64,000 nucleotides of DNA from Bretschneidera sinensis (GCA_023935145.1 CM043700.1:32535501-32599500), one strand, 5' to 3'. Counted from the first letter of the stretch, positions 1 through 11,690 are shown. Notes: a model not told the origin generated them from the letters alone. A program made the numbers and translations.

Positions 1-1922
1 TATTCAACATCTAGTAAGGCTTATAGAGCTTTTAATAAGAGAACTCTAGTGGTAGAAGAATCTGTACATGTAACTATTGATGAATCTAACCCAATTAGTA
101 GTAGAGAAGTTTCCTTTAAATATGATGCAGATTTTATTCCAAGAATAGAAACTTTTACTCCCATTGTTGACCCAAAGGAGAGTCCACCTCAAGTAAATGA
201 AGAGATAGAAACTCTCAATTTGGACCAACCAGCCTCAAGCCAACAAGAGGAAAGTTTACTCAAAGATTGGAGGTATGTAAATTATCACCCAATTGATCAA
301 GTGATTGGTGATCCTTCACAAGGGGTAAGAACTCGCTCTTCAATTAGAAATATTTGCAATTTTGTAGCTTATTTGTCTCAAGTAGAACCTAAGACATTTA
401 TAGAAGCTGAAAAAGATAATGATTGGATAATTGCAATGCAGGAAGAAATAAATCAATTTGAAAGAAACAATGTTTGGATTCTAGTTCCAAGACCTAAAGA
501 TCATTCAATAATTGGAACTAAATGGGTATATAGAAATAAGATGGATGAAAATGGAATAGTAACTAGAAACAAGGCTAGACTAGTTGCTAAGGGATATAAT
601 CAAGAAGAAGGAATAGACTTTGATGAAACCTATGCTCCCGTAGCTAGATTAGAAGCTATTCGAATGTTATTAGCCTTTGCATGCTTTAATAAATTCAAGC
701 TATTTCAAATGGATGTGAAAAGTGCCTTTTAAAATGGCTTTATAGAAGAAGAGGTTTATGTTGAGCAACCTCTTGGATTTGAAAATCCTAGTCTTCCAAA
801 TCATGTCTACAAGCTTTCTAAAGCTCTATATGGGTTGAAGCAAGCTCCAAGAGCATGGTATGAAATACTAAGTAAATTTTTGATTGACAATGATTTTGTA
901 AGAGGTAGAATAGACACAACTCTCTTCACAAAAATTCACAAAAATGACACTTTGATAGTTCAAATATATGTTGATGATATTATATTTGGTGCTACTAATG
1001 AATCTATATGTCAAGAGTTTGCAAAGTGCATGCAAGGTGAATTTGAAATGAGCATGATGGGAGAGCTTACCTACTTCCTTGGACTTCAAATCAAGCAACT
1101 AAAAGGAGACATCTTCATCAATCAACAGAAGTACATTAAGGACCTACTAAAGAGGTTCGGGATGGAAAGCTCAAAGCCACTTGGAACGCCTATGAGCACA
1201 ACTACTAAACTTGATCTTGATGAAGGAGGTAAAACTGTAGATTCTAAATATTATAGAAGCATGATAGGTGCTTTACTTTATTTGACTGCAAGTAGACCTG
1301 ATATAATGTTCAGTGTATGCATATGTGCTAGATTTCAGGCTAATCCTAAGGAATCACATGTAGTTGCAGTAAAAAGAATCCTTAGATATCTACAAGGAAC
1401 CCAAACCATAGGATTATGGTACTCTAGAGATTCATCTTTTGAGCTTGTAGGATATTTAGATGCTGATTTTGCTGGATGTAGGTTAGATATAAAAAGCACA
1501 AGTGGTACATGCCAATTCTTAGGAGCTATGTTAACCTCTTGGTTTTCCAAAAAACAAAATTTTGTTGCACTATCAACCGCCGAGGCGGAATATGTTGCAG
1601 CCAGAATTGTTGTGCCCAAGTATTATGGATGAAACAACAACTAGAAGACTATGGCATGAACCTCAAAAACATCCCAATATTTTGTGATAATACTAGTGCT
1701 ATCAAGCTAACCAAGAACCCTATTCAGCACTCTATAACAAAGCACATAGAAATAAGACATCATTTCTTAAGAAACCATGCTAAAAAAAGTGACATAAGAC
1801 TAGAATTCATACTTTCAGAAGATTAAATAGCTGACATTCTTACAAAACCTCTAGGTGAAGCTAGTTTCTGTAAGATAAGAATGTTAATGGGATTGCTGGA
1901 TTATGATAAACTGAATATCTGA
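1..1922 (+). pseudogene. copia pol remnant: integrase tail, reverse transcriptase, RNase H
   Basis: The frame is open from base 1 and begins in the integrase C-terminus, then runs into the RVT_2-type reverse transcriptase. Visible motifs are KWVYRNK, the LDVKxAF-like block, LYGLKQAPRAWYE, YVDDIIFG (catalytic) and the RNase H motif LSTAEAEYVAA, followed by LLWMK-like and ADILTKPL. Breaks are a TAA at 730-732 inside AF(L)NG, an indel near 1605-1612 that shifts the frame after AEAEYVAA, and a TAA at 1824-1826 replacing the usual Q before IADILTKP. The final stop is TGA 1920-1922. The first two open pieces are in the same frame. This is a retrotransposon relic, not a host gene. Confidence 0.9.
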
Positions 1923-2061
1923 TTACTCCTTCATTCATCATATGCATGTTTGACATCTAGTGAAAGAGTATTAATTATTGTTTAAATATCTCCCTCACTG
2001 AAGATGTCATAGATAAACAAATTCTGTGCTATAAATTAAGACTGAAATTTTTTTTAAGGGT
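1923..2061. other. pol to env-like spacer, AT-rich part
   Basis: Non-coding stretch of the copia element between the pol stop and the palindrome cluster. I see no ORF or repeat in it. Confidence 0.6.
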
Positions 2062-2231
2062 CCAGTCGACTGGTAAAATTATATCAGACGACTGGTAAGT
2101 CACTGCCCTTTCACCCGGTCGACTGGTACATGAACCCAGTCGACTGGTATGAAAACTGTTCATCTTTTCAAAGGGACCGAGTCAACTGGTAACTCGACCC
2201 AGTCAACTGGTATCGCGACTCTATAAAAGGG
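2062..2231 (+). promoter_or_regulatory. palindrome cluster and TATA box before the env-like ORF
   Basis: Six intact or degenerate copies of the 12-bp perfect palindrome CCAGTCGACTGG, usually followed by TA, lie between 2062 and about 2215. A TATA-like CTATAAAAGG follows at 2221-2230, then a T/C-rich leader and the ATG at 2442. The same order (palindromes, then TATA) occurs in the U3 part of the 3' LTR at 4682-4998. This suggests a duplicated, LTR-like internal promoter for the env-like ORF. That role is inferred; only the motifs are seen. Confidence 0.5.
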
Positions 2232-2441
2232 ACTGTTCATTTTTCTGATTTTTTACGCCATTTTCGAGCACCCTTGCTTCCTCTCTCTAGAAAAATTCAT
2301 CATTTTGATCCAAAAACCATCTAAACTTTATCTAAACACACCAATCTACTCATCCATAACAAGATTTTTAACTTTCTACGGTTAAAATCTTTTATTTTCT
2401 TTAAAATTTCTTTTTCCCAAAAAACTCTTTTTTTTTCAAAA

Positions 2442-3698
2442 ATGGCCGATAAAATTCGTGTTAAATTCACAACTAGTGGACCAAATGCACCTAAAAGACC
2501 AAGGTCTACAAAACCCTCGGCATCGAAGTCACGGGGGAAGGGTGTAGCAGGCTCATAAAGCAAGACGCCTAGAACAGAGCTTGATGAGTCTCTGTTTTCC
2601 AGTCCTACGGCAAAGGCAAGGTATGACTCAATCATTCGCCATAAGAAGATCATGACGGGTAGAGTTGTCGACTTCGACTCTATTCATCATGACAATTTTG
2701 ATATCTTGCTAGCCTTTGAGGCGATTCACTTGACCCCACTGGTCAAAGTACCTAAAAAATTCTACCCGAGACTAATTCACCAGTTCTACGCGAACTTAGT
2801 GAAACCCAGTTCTCTGACTCTGAAATTCAGGACCAGAGTCAGTGGTGTGGAGTTTGAGGTCAACACTGACCTCCTCATGAGCATTCTGAGAATCCTTGTA
2901 AGGGGTATTCAATGGAGTCTGGATGGATGGACAGACAACTTCGATGTCGAGGCGGCCTGTCAGATAGTCAGGGGAGACCCTAACAATGTGTATAGACCCA
3001 CTACATTCCATACATGTAGTGATATGCCCCTAGACTCGAAGATGTTTCAGCTGATAGTAAGTTGGACCATCCACCCGAGACTCGAGAGTCGAGGGTATCT
3101 ATCTAAGATAGATACGGTATTGATTTGGTGCCTTAAAATAGGACACCACTTCAATATATATCCTCTGCTGCTCGCCAACATGATAAATGGCAAAGCGAGC
3201 GACTCCGGGTGTCTACTTTACGGGATGCTCATTACACTCATACTTCAGCACTTTCGAGTGCCTCTGCCTGCCTCTGAGGCTCAAGATATTAGACCGACGG
3301 ACATCATTAATGTCTCATCACTGAAAAAAATGGGATGTGCGGTTCGTGATGGTTTTCTCTATCCATAGGCCAGGAAGCACCTACAGATCCGAGAGGATGA
3401 GAGCGATGATGATGAGGATGAAGAGGCTGCTGCTGATATGGACACAGATACCCGAGTACCTCCGATTGGTGACTCGAGTACTGGTCAAACTGGATATGGC
3501 GATATACTTCAGGCGATCTCGAGCCTTCAGATGACAATGCAGTCCGGATTCCAGTCCATGCAGACGGAGTACCAGAGATTGAGCTCCTCCAACGACCACC
3601 TACAGGACGACTTTAAGTTACATCGAAAGCACACCGAGGGTTCCCTAGCAGAGATTAGGGATCTTCTTCGTGATGGCTCGGACTCTCCCGCTCCTTGA
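2442..3698 (+). pseudogene. env-like extra ORF of the SIRE element (plant transposon-protein domain)
   Basis: Reading from ATG 2442 to TGA 3696-3698 gives one frame of 419 codons interrupted only by TAA at 2556-2558 and TAG at 3366-3368. The N-terminus is basic, rich in K, R, P and S. The centre (from about codon 70) contains the motif KFYPRLIHQFYANL and the later block GDPNNVYRPTTF, resembling the domain Pfam calls a putative plant transposon protein (possibly PF20167), found in extra ORFs of plant LTR elements. After the TAG comes an acidic D/E run and a Q/L-rich helix likely to form a coiled coil. I see no clear transmembrane segment or signal peptide, so 'env-like' describes position only. 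Its function is unknown. Confidence 0.75.
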
Positions 3699-4365
3699 GT
3701 CTTTGTTTTTGTTATTATGATGTACTTAGGGTTTTTCAACTCTTACCACATACCACGGGCATATTTTGTATTACTTTTGTATTATATATGGCTCTATGAA
3801 GCCCGTTCGTGTACTGACTTAATATATATGATGTTGCTTTTACTTTAGTCATATTTCATGCATTTATTTACTCTATTTGTGATATGTTTGCATAGTTTCT
3901 AACTGCTTTTACTCAAGAATATGCTCTGACACTAGTTATGCTTGTATGAAAACTTCCGGTTCTTCTCGGGAAGGCTTTAGAACTCCGAATGAAGCCACAT
4001 TTTTGTACGCAGGTTTGTTTTAGCATACTCTAGATGACTGTAGTGGCTAGATAACTTATTTTTCGATTTCTTACCCATTTGGTTGCTGTTGTCAAAACGG
4101 GGGAGAAAAATGAAAAAAACGAGAAAAACTAAGTAAACAGAAACCAATGCATAGATTTAGGGGGAACACTGCTCCAAAGCTTATTAAAAATGATTCATTG
4201 ATTGGTTGAGTTGATTGTGGTTGGTTGAAATATTTATATAAACTGCGTTTGCTTGTTTACAGGGTGGTTTTACTCGAAAAACAGAGGAGACTCTGTCCAA
4301 ATTTTCTCAAAATCCAAACTTTTAGTTTTTTAAACTGTTTTCACATTATTAGTTTTGTCATCATC
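3699..4365. other. non-coding 3' region of the copia element
   Basis: T-rich sequence between the env-like ORF and the polypurine tract. It contains no palindrome cluster and no credible ORF. Confidence 0.6.
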
Positions 4366-4379
4366 AAAAATGGGGAGAT
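4366..4379 (+). other. polypurine tract
   Basis: The run AAAAATGGGGAGATT directly precedes the LTR start TGTTGACC. It is the expected plus-strand primer site of a copia element. Confidence 0.8.
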
Positions 4380-4681
4380 TGTTGACCCTCACCCATATTT
4401 TAATGATGACAAAACACAACTGCTATTTTTCTAACAGTTCAAACTAAGTTTAGTAAACAACAAAAGCATTCAACCAAGGATCAAGGTGCAAGAACTCAAA
4501 CCAAATCAAAATATCAAGTGAAGACTGAAGAACTGGTATAGGTTTAAAGTATTAGAACCAGTGTAAGTCTCACTTACATTGTAATAGCTTGTTCAATGGC
4601 TCGAACATAAACGTTTTTCTAAAACCGATCGTTTTTAAACAAATGTTTTCAATTAAAACAGAAAAACTGGGTTGGAAGACA

Positions 4682-4897
4682 ACCCAGTCGACTGGGTACA
4701 TATATCAGTCGACTGGTATATGAGACAGTATGTCTCCAGTCAACTGGGTCAGTCATACCAGTCGACTGGTAAATGGACAGTAAGTCCCCAGTCGACTGGA
4801 TGAAAAATATCAGTCGACTGGTAACCCAGAAGGCCTGAAAACGAGATTTTTTCAAGTGAACCCGGTCGACTGGTATCACGACCCAGTCGACTGGTAG
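4682..4897. repeat. cluster of 12-bp palindromes in the LTR U3
   Basis: Eight copies of CCAGTCGACTGG or one-base variants occur at irregular spacing, each containing a SalI-type GTCGAC core. Minus-strand reading gives an apparent 98-residue ORF made of repeated V/P-D/S-W words, which is an artefact of the repeats. Confidence 0.85.
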
Positions 4898-5212
4898 TTC
4901 AAAAATATGATGGTTGGACACCATATCTGAACGTTTTAAAAGCAAATCTTTTTCAAATTAAAGTTAAAACGGTCATATTATTTGATGGCTATATAAACTC
5001 ATTCTATTGAGCTTTCAATAGAGAGCTGCACATATTCAAAAAGAGTTGAACTCACACAATCAAATTATTATACTCTTTGAAACACAAAAAGCTTTGAAAT
5101 ATTCTTGTTGAGCCATTCTTCAAGCTTTACTTTGAAAGAGAGACATTATTTAGTTGTATAAGCTTCCATTAGCTGTTTTTCTACCATTTGCTTTATAACA
5201 TCTTTTGTAAAG

Positions 5213-5297
5213 GGATTACTTTCGAGAGGAAGGGGATTACTTCCGAGAAGAAGGGGATAGCTTCCGAGAAGAAGGGGATAGCTTCCGAGAGGAAGGG
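5213..5297 (+). repeat. 21-bp tandem repeat in the SIRE LTR
   Basis: About four imperfect copies of a unit close to GGGGATAGCTTCCGAGAAGAA lie in tandem in the R/U5 part of the LTR. Confidence 0.75.
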
Positions 5298-5582
5298 ATT
5301 GTAAGGTTTGTACAACACCGGGAAAGTTGTACGACTAAGTTACTTAGTGGATTACTTCAAGGAGGTTCCTTGAAAAGAGTGGACGTAGGGTCGAAACGAA
5401 TCCGATATTGTCGAACCACTATAATCTGAGTTTGCATCCTCTACTCTTAAACTCTTTATTTACAGCACATTACTTGTCTTAACTGTTTGCTGCTTATACG
5501 TTTTTATAAACTTGTATTAATTCTGCAAAAAGTTTTAAAAACCCAATTCAACCCCCCTCTTGAGTTGAAACCTCGATCTACA

Positions 5583-8238
5583 GGATATACACATTTTTCA
5601 TTTTGAGGCATTATAATTAACTTTTTGTTTTTCATTTAATTTGATATTTTAATTAATTATTCTTTTAACTATAAAAATAAATAACAAAAAGACATATTTC
5701 AACTTTTTACAATTTATACATTCTCACAGAAAGATTTAAAACACCTTACTCAAAGCTTTTACTTTTAAAAACACTCCTTGCTCACAAATTATAAGATTTA
5801 GACATTCAATATATCATTTTAGTTAATGTTTCCATTTCAAGAAAGTCTTGTAAAGACTTCAAATATTTAGCTCGACTCTCTCCTCACCTCAAAAGAGTCA
5901 TCTATCGATGGAGAATTGTTTCATTGATGTTTTTTGATTAATGTGTTTCTAGTGTTTTGCGTTTTCTTTGCACATCCAAGAATTTGAAGAACTGTATGTT
6001 CGCGGAAGGAGTAATTATTTTAATTTTGCATAGTTAATGACAAACGTTAACAGTAATTAATAATTATTTAATTTATTAACATTAATATTAAAACTCTGTT
6101 TGTATTTACAAAAAAATTATAAACATAAAATATTTACAATGTAAAATGTTATTTTTAATGTATTTGATAAAATATAAATAATTTTATAATAAAATCATTT
6201 CTTACGCCACTAAAAAATTTGAGCTCACAATAGTAGGTGAGCTCAAATCGAAATGGTGATCATTCCCGATAATTTTCCATTTTTTATATGCATGTGTTTA
6301 GTGTTGTATTGCAACGTGATTGTCTGATATAAGACACGTGTTTGTCGGGTGCGGTTTTATTTGCTTGTCATCAAACTGTCTTGTTTGACAATTGGCCAAA
6401 GCCTAATTAAATTATAAAATAAATATCAAACTAAACTGCCCAAGTAAAACGCCAAACTTACGTTAGACACTGTTAGTATGGGAACCATGTGAATGGACAC
6501 CTTCACGTGCCTCTGTGGTGTTCCATGGCTCCATTTGCGTAAGTGAAGCTGAAGCCTCCTTAATTAAAGGGATTTTTGTTTTTGCCAAAAGCTTTGCCAT
6601 ATGAGTTGGAGAAGGCCGTAAATTTTTATTTAGTTATTTAATTGTAATGTTTCGATTTTGATATGTTTTAGTGGGTTATTTCGAATTTAACGGTATTTTC
6701 TAATACGTACATGTCAAATTACATATATTTTAAAAAGTTCTATAATTTTAAATATAAATTCTTAGAAAACAATTACCATTCAAATATTAAAATTAATTCT
6801 ACTCAAATTTTGTTTTAAAGTCAATTATAAATCAAATTTTTTTATAAATTCAAATTGAAACTTTATCCTATTAGCAAATTATATACCCCATATATATATA
6901 TATAATATCATAATAAAGAAATCATTATTCAAACATCAAATAATAAAAATATTATATCACTCACATTACTCAATTGAAGAGAAAAAAGAAAAATTCTTAA
7001 ATTACTTATTTAATTTTTTTTAAATACAAAAAATTAACATTGTAATAAACGGCCAAAATATTATATCGAAACAAAAGGCAAAACGAATTATAAAAACGTT
7101 TCATTTTGTTTTACCTTTAAAACCAAAAACGAAATCTACAACTATGCTTTTACAAAACTTACTTCTACTTTGAGATTCTTATATGTGACTTTGGGTTGGC
7201 TTTCATCTTTTATCCCTAAATCAAAGTCATCTCTTTTACTTTTTAATAATAATATAATATAATATTAACCAAAAAATGATTATGTTATCTCTCATTTCAA
7301 AAAATAAATTTATGTTATCTCTTAAATTACATTTTTGTTCTTTTATAATGTAGCACATGCATGTGTATTATATTTATCCTCGTATTTATTTATCTTCTAC
7401 TATCAAATCATTGTGGGCATGAGCTGATGGTATAGTTTGTTATTCTTTGAATCTTTTTTATCATCAAATCTATTTAATTGTCATCATAGTATAAATAAGC
7501 CCCAAAATTTCATTCAACGTGCATAAATAATGTTTAACTATGTAAAATTATCATTTCAAACCTAAATTTGTGTCAACAATTAATTATAAAGGGTCCTTTA
7601 TTTTTAGATTACTTAACAATTGTCATGAAATCATGATTTTATTGTTTGTGGTAAACATTATCTTAGATAATAATAAACTAACAATAACTTGTAAGGTTGA
7701 AAAATGAAATCACAAACAATTACATTAAAAAGACGTGGTTTAAATATGATCTATTGATCTTTTAAGTGATACGTATTGTTATTAAAAAAACAAATAATAC
7801 AATTACTTATTATAAAAAAAGGTAATTACTTAGAGATTTTTTTATTTTTTTTTTAAAAATAATTTTAGTTTCTTCTGAGTACGAGTGCTTTGTTTTGTTA
7901 TCAATTTTGACGAAATGTTAACATAAGCTTTCGATTGCAATGATTTTTGAAATTAAATGTTCGAATTGTAAAATTAAAATGTCAAGGTTTGAAGTGTTAA
8001 GATCCTCAAGCTTTGAGGGGCAAAGTGCAATTAAGTTTTTTTTTTTGTTTAAAGTACGTCGATTAAATTTAACTTTTGGTTTTTCGCGAAGCAACGTGTC
8101 TTTTTCTCATTAAAAAATATATCATTCAAAATAAATAAAGTATCCGTGTGATTTTTATTATTTATAACTTCTTTTATTTGATAAAAATAGATAAATAAAT
8201 AATGGAGTAAATTATTCTAACCTCGAGGGAACTTGTGT
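5583..8238. other. AT-rich intergenic spacer
   Basis: No ORF with recognisable similarity and no delimited element. The only clear local structure is a 12-bp perfect inverted repeat with an 8-base loop at 6217-6248. Two CACGTG G-box words occur near 6343 and 6503 without a gene beside them. Confidence 0.6.
6217..6248. repeat. perfect 12-bp inverted repeat (hairpin)
   Basis: ATTTGAGCTCAC (6217-6228), an eight-base loop, then GTGAGCTCAAAT (6237-6248). It is not followed by a T-run, so it is not a typical terminator. Its role is unknown. Confidence 0.7.
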
Positions 8239-8420
8239 AAGAGACAATTCCAAGTAACAGAACCAGCAATACCAGAATGATCTTTAAAGGCGTTAATATT
8301 AAATGGAGCAACTGACGTCAGTTGAATTGTCTCTTTAGTTTCTTCTCTTATCTTTGTAGTCTCTCTCCGTATCTTGAAGACACAGGGAGAAAAAGAGAAA
8401 CTGAGTGATCTAGGGTTTTA
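8239..8420 (+). promoter_or_regulatory. possible promoter and leader region of an unidentified transcript
   Basis: A 12-bp inverted repeat AAGAGACAATTC/GAATTGTCTCTT (8239-8250 and 8324-8335) encloses the 14-bp palindrome AACTGACGTCAGTT at 8310-8323. The palindrome has a TGACGTCA core, the binding word of plant bZIP/TGA factors. A C/T-rich stretch and CTAGGGTTTT follow, as in many plant 5' leaders. No supported coding exon follows; the next recognisable sequence is an antisense LINE relic. Confidence 0.3.
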
Positions 8421-8639
8421 ATATTGTTTTTCTTCGTGGATTTGGGTGTTCTTCCCAAGAATCGAGCATCATTGCGTCCTCGTGTAACTGAACATTCCTC
8501 CATTAAAATTTGCTACTAAGCTTTCTTGTCCAGTCAGTGCTAGTGGGTCGGTGGGTTTCATGTTTTGTTCGTTCTTCTTCTTTTTCCTCTCTCTTTAATT
8601 TATTGCAAATTTTCCCTAGTTTTCTTCACTGGTATCGAA

Positions 8640-9310
8640 GAAGTCAGACGATCAATAAGGACTTTAGAATTAGACTCAATGCAAGAGATCATGATTTCTC
8701 AGTCTCTACACAATTGAAGATCGGAGAGAAGATCCATAGCTTCACCCTAGCTCCATGTTTGCATGTACCAACACCTAAGAACAATAAAAAGCAATCACAA
8801 CTGAAACTGAGTGATTTCAGATTAATTAAGCCACCACCAGTAGATACCCCATCTCTACTTGAATCATCAGAATTAAACTTAAAAGTCACAAAGCTAGGAG
8901 CTTCCCAACCAACCCAAACGCCTTTTCGAGGAACTGGCATTTTAATAGGAACTTGTAGAGCATGCACATCAGGAAAATTTGGAGAAACTTGGGGGCAAAA
9001 ATTACGTGTAATCTCCCTTGCTAGCAGTTTGGTACTATTTCGGATGATAGCAATAGCATCATATTTGATTGAATCATATACACAAGCATTTCGGGCCTCC
9101 TAGAGCTCCCAACAAATCAAACAGACTAGCAAATTACGCATGAAACCGACCTGAGTTTTTGGAGAGAACTCAAACCAGCTAGTAAACAAGCTATTAAGGG
9201 ACGAACAGGGCTGCTTAATATTAATAGCCAATAACGATACTAAAATAATGATGATCATAATAATAGAAGAGAAGATAGGGCAACCGGCCTGAGTCCAAAT
9301 GTCAATTAAA
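8640..9310 (-). pseudogene. LINE-derived RNase H (RVT_3-type) relic
   Basis: Read on the minus strand, the segment gives a weak zf-RVT-like tract, then WE-L-(stop)-EARNACVYDS (usual WxLWxxRN), then the RNase H block WVGWEAPSFVTFKFNSDDSS...TGGGLI, and in another frame IESNSKVLIDRL (usual ESDSKxxIxxL). A TAG replaces the expected W in the WELW motif, and a frameshift separates the last block. These motifs identify the C-terminal end of ORF2 of a plant L1-type retrotransposon. The plus-strand frame across the same bases (8510-9103) is a shadow. Confidence 0.7.
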
Positions 9311-10784
9311 AGTAATCATACATTTTGTCAACATTGCTTGATTGTGGGTCATAATTTATAATAAATTGTAACTTTTGATTTTGGCACAAATTCAATTTAT
9401 TTTTAAGTATTTTGCAATTTCTGATTCATGTTAAAATTAACCTAAAAATGTATTTGGCGGCCTAATTTCTATTTCTTGACATCAAAAACTGCCTCAGAAT
9501 TTAAGTTAAACGAGGCTAATTACCCATTAGCATCCAATTTTAAACCTCACCCAAAACTTTTTGGCTTCTTTTGTCTTTTGAAACTTTTTTATTTATATAT
9601 AATTGGGTAGAAGAATTTGAAGGTAGAAATTTCTTGATGTAGTTACCAATCCAGCTACCCACGCGAAAACCACTTAATTCCCTAAAACTTTTAACATTTA
9701 TGAACGTTAACGATTGATCTAATTTGAAATTTATATTAAAAATAAATGAATTACCAATTATCTTAACGGTTTAAACTATAATGGAACTCATCATTGGATT
9801 GTTTGAGTAGGATCACAATGATGTTAGGGATCATGTTACTGTTAAAGCCACTGAATATTACAGTTTAGGGATTTGCATGGTCATTTTGTCTCCGAATTCC
9901 TAATGGAGCATCTATTTCCCTCCTTTCATCTGTAGATAAATTACATGACTAACAAACGTTTCTTGTGGGAGTAGATTTCCTAGCTCCACGTTTCATATAG
10001 ACTTACTAATCAGTTTTCTTTTTCTTTTTTTAAAAAAATTACTATGGGTACAAAATCCATTAATGTTGATCGATATAACAAACAAGGATTGTGGTGGTGG
10101 GATCGAACATTGTCCACCAGTAAATGCTTTCCCCTTGAAGACGAGACCGAAAGAAAATGTTGAGAATTTAGTTTGAGATGATAATGTTTTTTTTTTTTTT
10201 TTTTTTTTATGAATTCTTAAAGAGTTACGTATAAAAAAAAAAACAATATGTGCTATAAATATTTTTTTATTATTTTGACACAAATTTTCTTTTGTATGTC
10301 CGACACTCTTAAAACTTTTCATGTTTTCAAGGACGTATGCATGGGGAAAGTGGTGCGGGTACTTAAAATGGATCTTATGTTGGTGGTGGTGACGGATGAT
10401 TGGTTCGGTTAGTGAGGGACATACGCGTAACGCCTACTTTGGTCCCATGTATATTCCAAGTTTTCTCTGGTATCAAATTAAGTCTTCTTTGGTTAAGTTC
10501 ACTGCCTACTTTTCCTTTGTTGTCCACCAGCAACTTATCCTTTATATTTTCCAATTTCAGGGTTATAGACTTATAATAGTGTTTAATAAGAGGGACTTAG
10601 CTCATCTTTAGTTGGGCCCATTTCATAGTGAGACAATTGTTTAAATAATTTAAAATTTTAAATCTAAAAATCAAAACATAAATTTTTTGGGACCAAAATA
10701 GTACTTTTCTCAAGTCAGTAAAGTGGAGATATTTTTAAAAATCACTTTTTCTTAAGGGGGTTTTTTTTTAAATGTCAACAGGTA
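9311..10784. other. intergenic spacer
   Basis: AT-rich with a T-run of about 27 bases near 10181-10208 and a matching A-run near 10231. Short frames here have no recognisable features. Confidence 0.5.
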
Positions 10785-11048
10785 ATGTTCATAGAGGCAT
10801 CCCAAATGCAAACCGGCAATAAGTGGAAGGCGCGTGCAGTGTCGATAGGCAACGTTGGAGCAAAAGATTTTTCTCCTCATGGTATAATTGATTTTCATCA
10901 ATATTTAGCAGAAAAGAGTAGATCTAGAAGATCGCACTCCTCAATTTGCAACGGAATGACAGATGTTTTGAGAGCGGTCACTGCAATGAATGATGGTGAA
11001 ATTAAGTATCATTTTATAGATCTGAGTAAATTTTTTTCAATAATATAA
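10785..11048 (+). CDS. unrecognised 87-residue frame
   Basis: An open frame preceded by TCAACAG, which could be a splice acceptor. The composition is less AT-rich and the residue use more protein-like than the flanks (for example GAKDFSPHGIIDFHQYLAEK). I recognise no domain. It could be an exon or fragment of a gene whose other parts I cannot see, a captured gene piece, or chance. Confidence 0.2.
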   Translation: MFIEASQMQTGNKWKARAVSIGNVGAKDFSPHGIIDFHQYLAEKSRSRRSHSSICNGMTDVLRAVTAMNDGEIKYHFIDLSKFFSII

Positions 11049-11626
11049 TGATTGTTTCTGATCAATGATTGGTTTATTATCACAAAATATCTTCGAAGAT
11101 TAAAAAATTACATTCATATCTTTATTGAATTATCAAAATATCATTATATTTTATTTAAAACAAATATAAAATTTTAAAATTATTTTAATCATTTCACTTT
11201 CAACTATACCAAATTAAGAGGGACGGGATCCTAATCAATAATTGATGTACAACTATGATTGAATCTATCACTTAAGAGTGCCTAATCATGTACAATATTA
11301 GCCTAATTGTCTGAGTGTGTTATGCATTTTATATGGTAAGAAATTCTTGATTAATTTAATCAATAAAATCATCTATTGTCTTTATCGAAAAAAATCTACT
11401 ATATCACACTCACTATGAATTAAGGAATAAAAACAAGAGAGATTTTTTGCTTGTAAGAAAGGAGAGCTAGAAGTACTTATAACAAGAGAGATATTGTAGT
11501 CCATAAGTCCAATATACGATTTTTGATCAAAAAAATAAAATTCCCATTAAGGAGTCTTCTACGCATTCTCTTGAACAAAAACATCTTACAAATACTATTA
11601 ACCAAAAATTTTCGTGATCATTATGT

Positions 11627-11630
<4 letters not shown>
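11049..11630. other. intergenic spacer
   Basis: AT-rich sequence with no feature that I can support. Confidence 0.5.

Positions 11631-11690
<60 letters not shown>
11631..11690. repeat. (AT)n microsatellite
   Basis: About 60 bp of uninterrupted AT dinucleotides. Confidence 0.95.

Larger units (their letters stand above)
1..5582 (+). mobile_element. 3' part of a SIRE/Maximus-type Ty1-copia retrotransposon
   Basis: In order the segment holds an integrase tail, reverse transcriptase and RNase H remnant, a spacer with palindromes, an env-like ORF, a non-coding stretch, a polypurine tract and a 3' LTR ending at 5582. The extra ORF between pol and the 3' LTR, together with the wording of the RNase H region, is typical of the SIRE/Maximus lineage. 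The 5' LTR, gag and protease lie outside the window, so insertion age and target duplication cannot be read. At least five disabling mutations show that the copy is dead. Confidence 0.85.
4380..5582 (+). repeat. 3' LTR of the SIRE-type copia element
   Basis: The LTR starts TGTTGACC after the polypurine tract and ends CTCGATCTACA, giving TG...CA ends and a length of 1203 bp. U3 carries eight CCAGTCGACTGG-type palindromes (4682-4897) and a TATA box CTATATAAAC at 4989-4998. Downstream are about four copies of a 21-bp repeat (5213-5297). The 5' mate is outside the window, so the right border rests on the CA end and lineage habit. Confidence 0.8.

Noticed and set aside
4649..4945. 98-residue minus-strand frame
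   Set aside because: Created by the repeated 12-bp palindromes in the LTR; the residue pattern is a low-complexity artefact.
8510..9103. 197-residue plus-strand frame
   Set aside because: It lies opposite the LINE RNase H relic, whose minus-strand motifs are clear. The plus frame has no domain.
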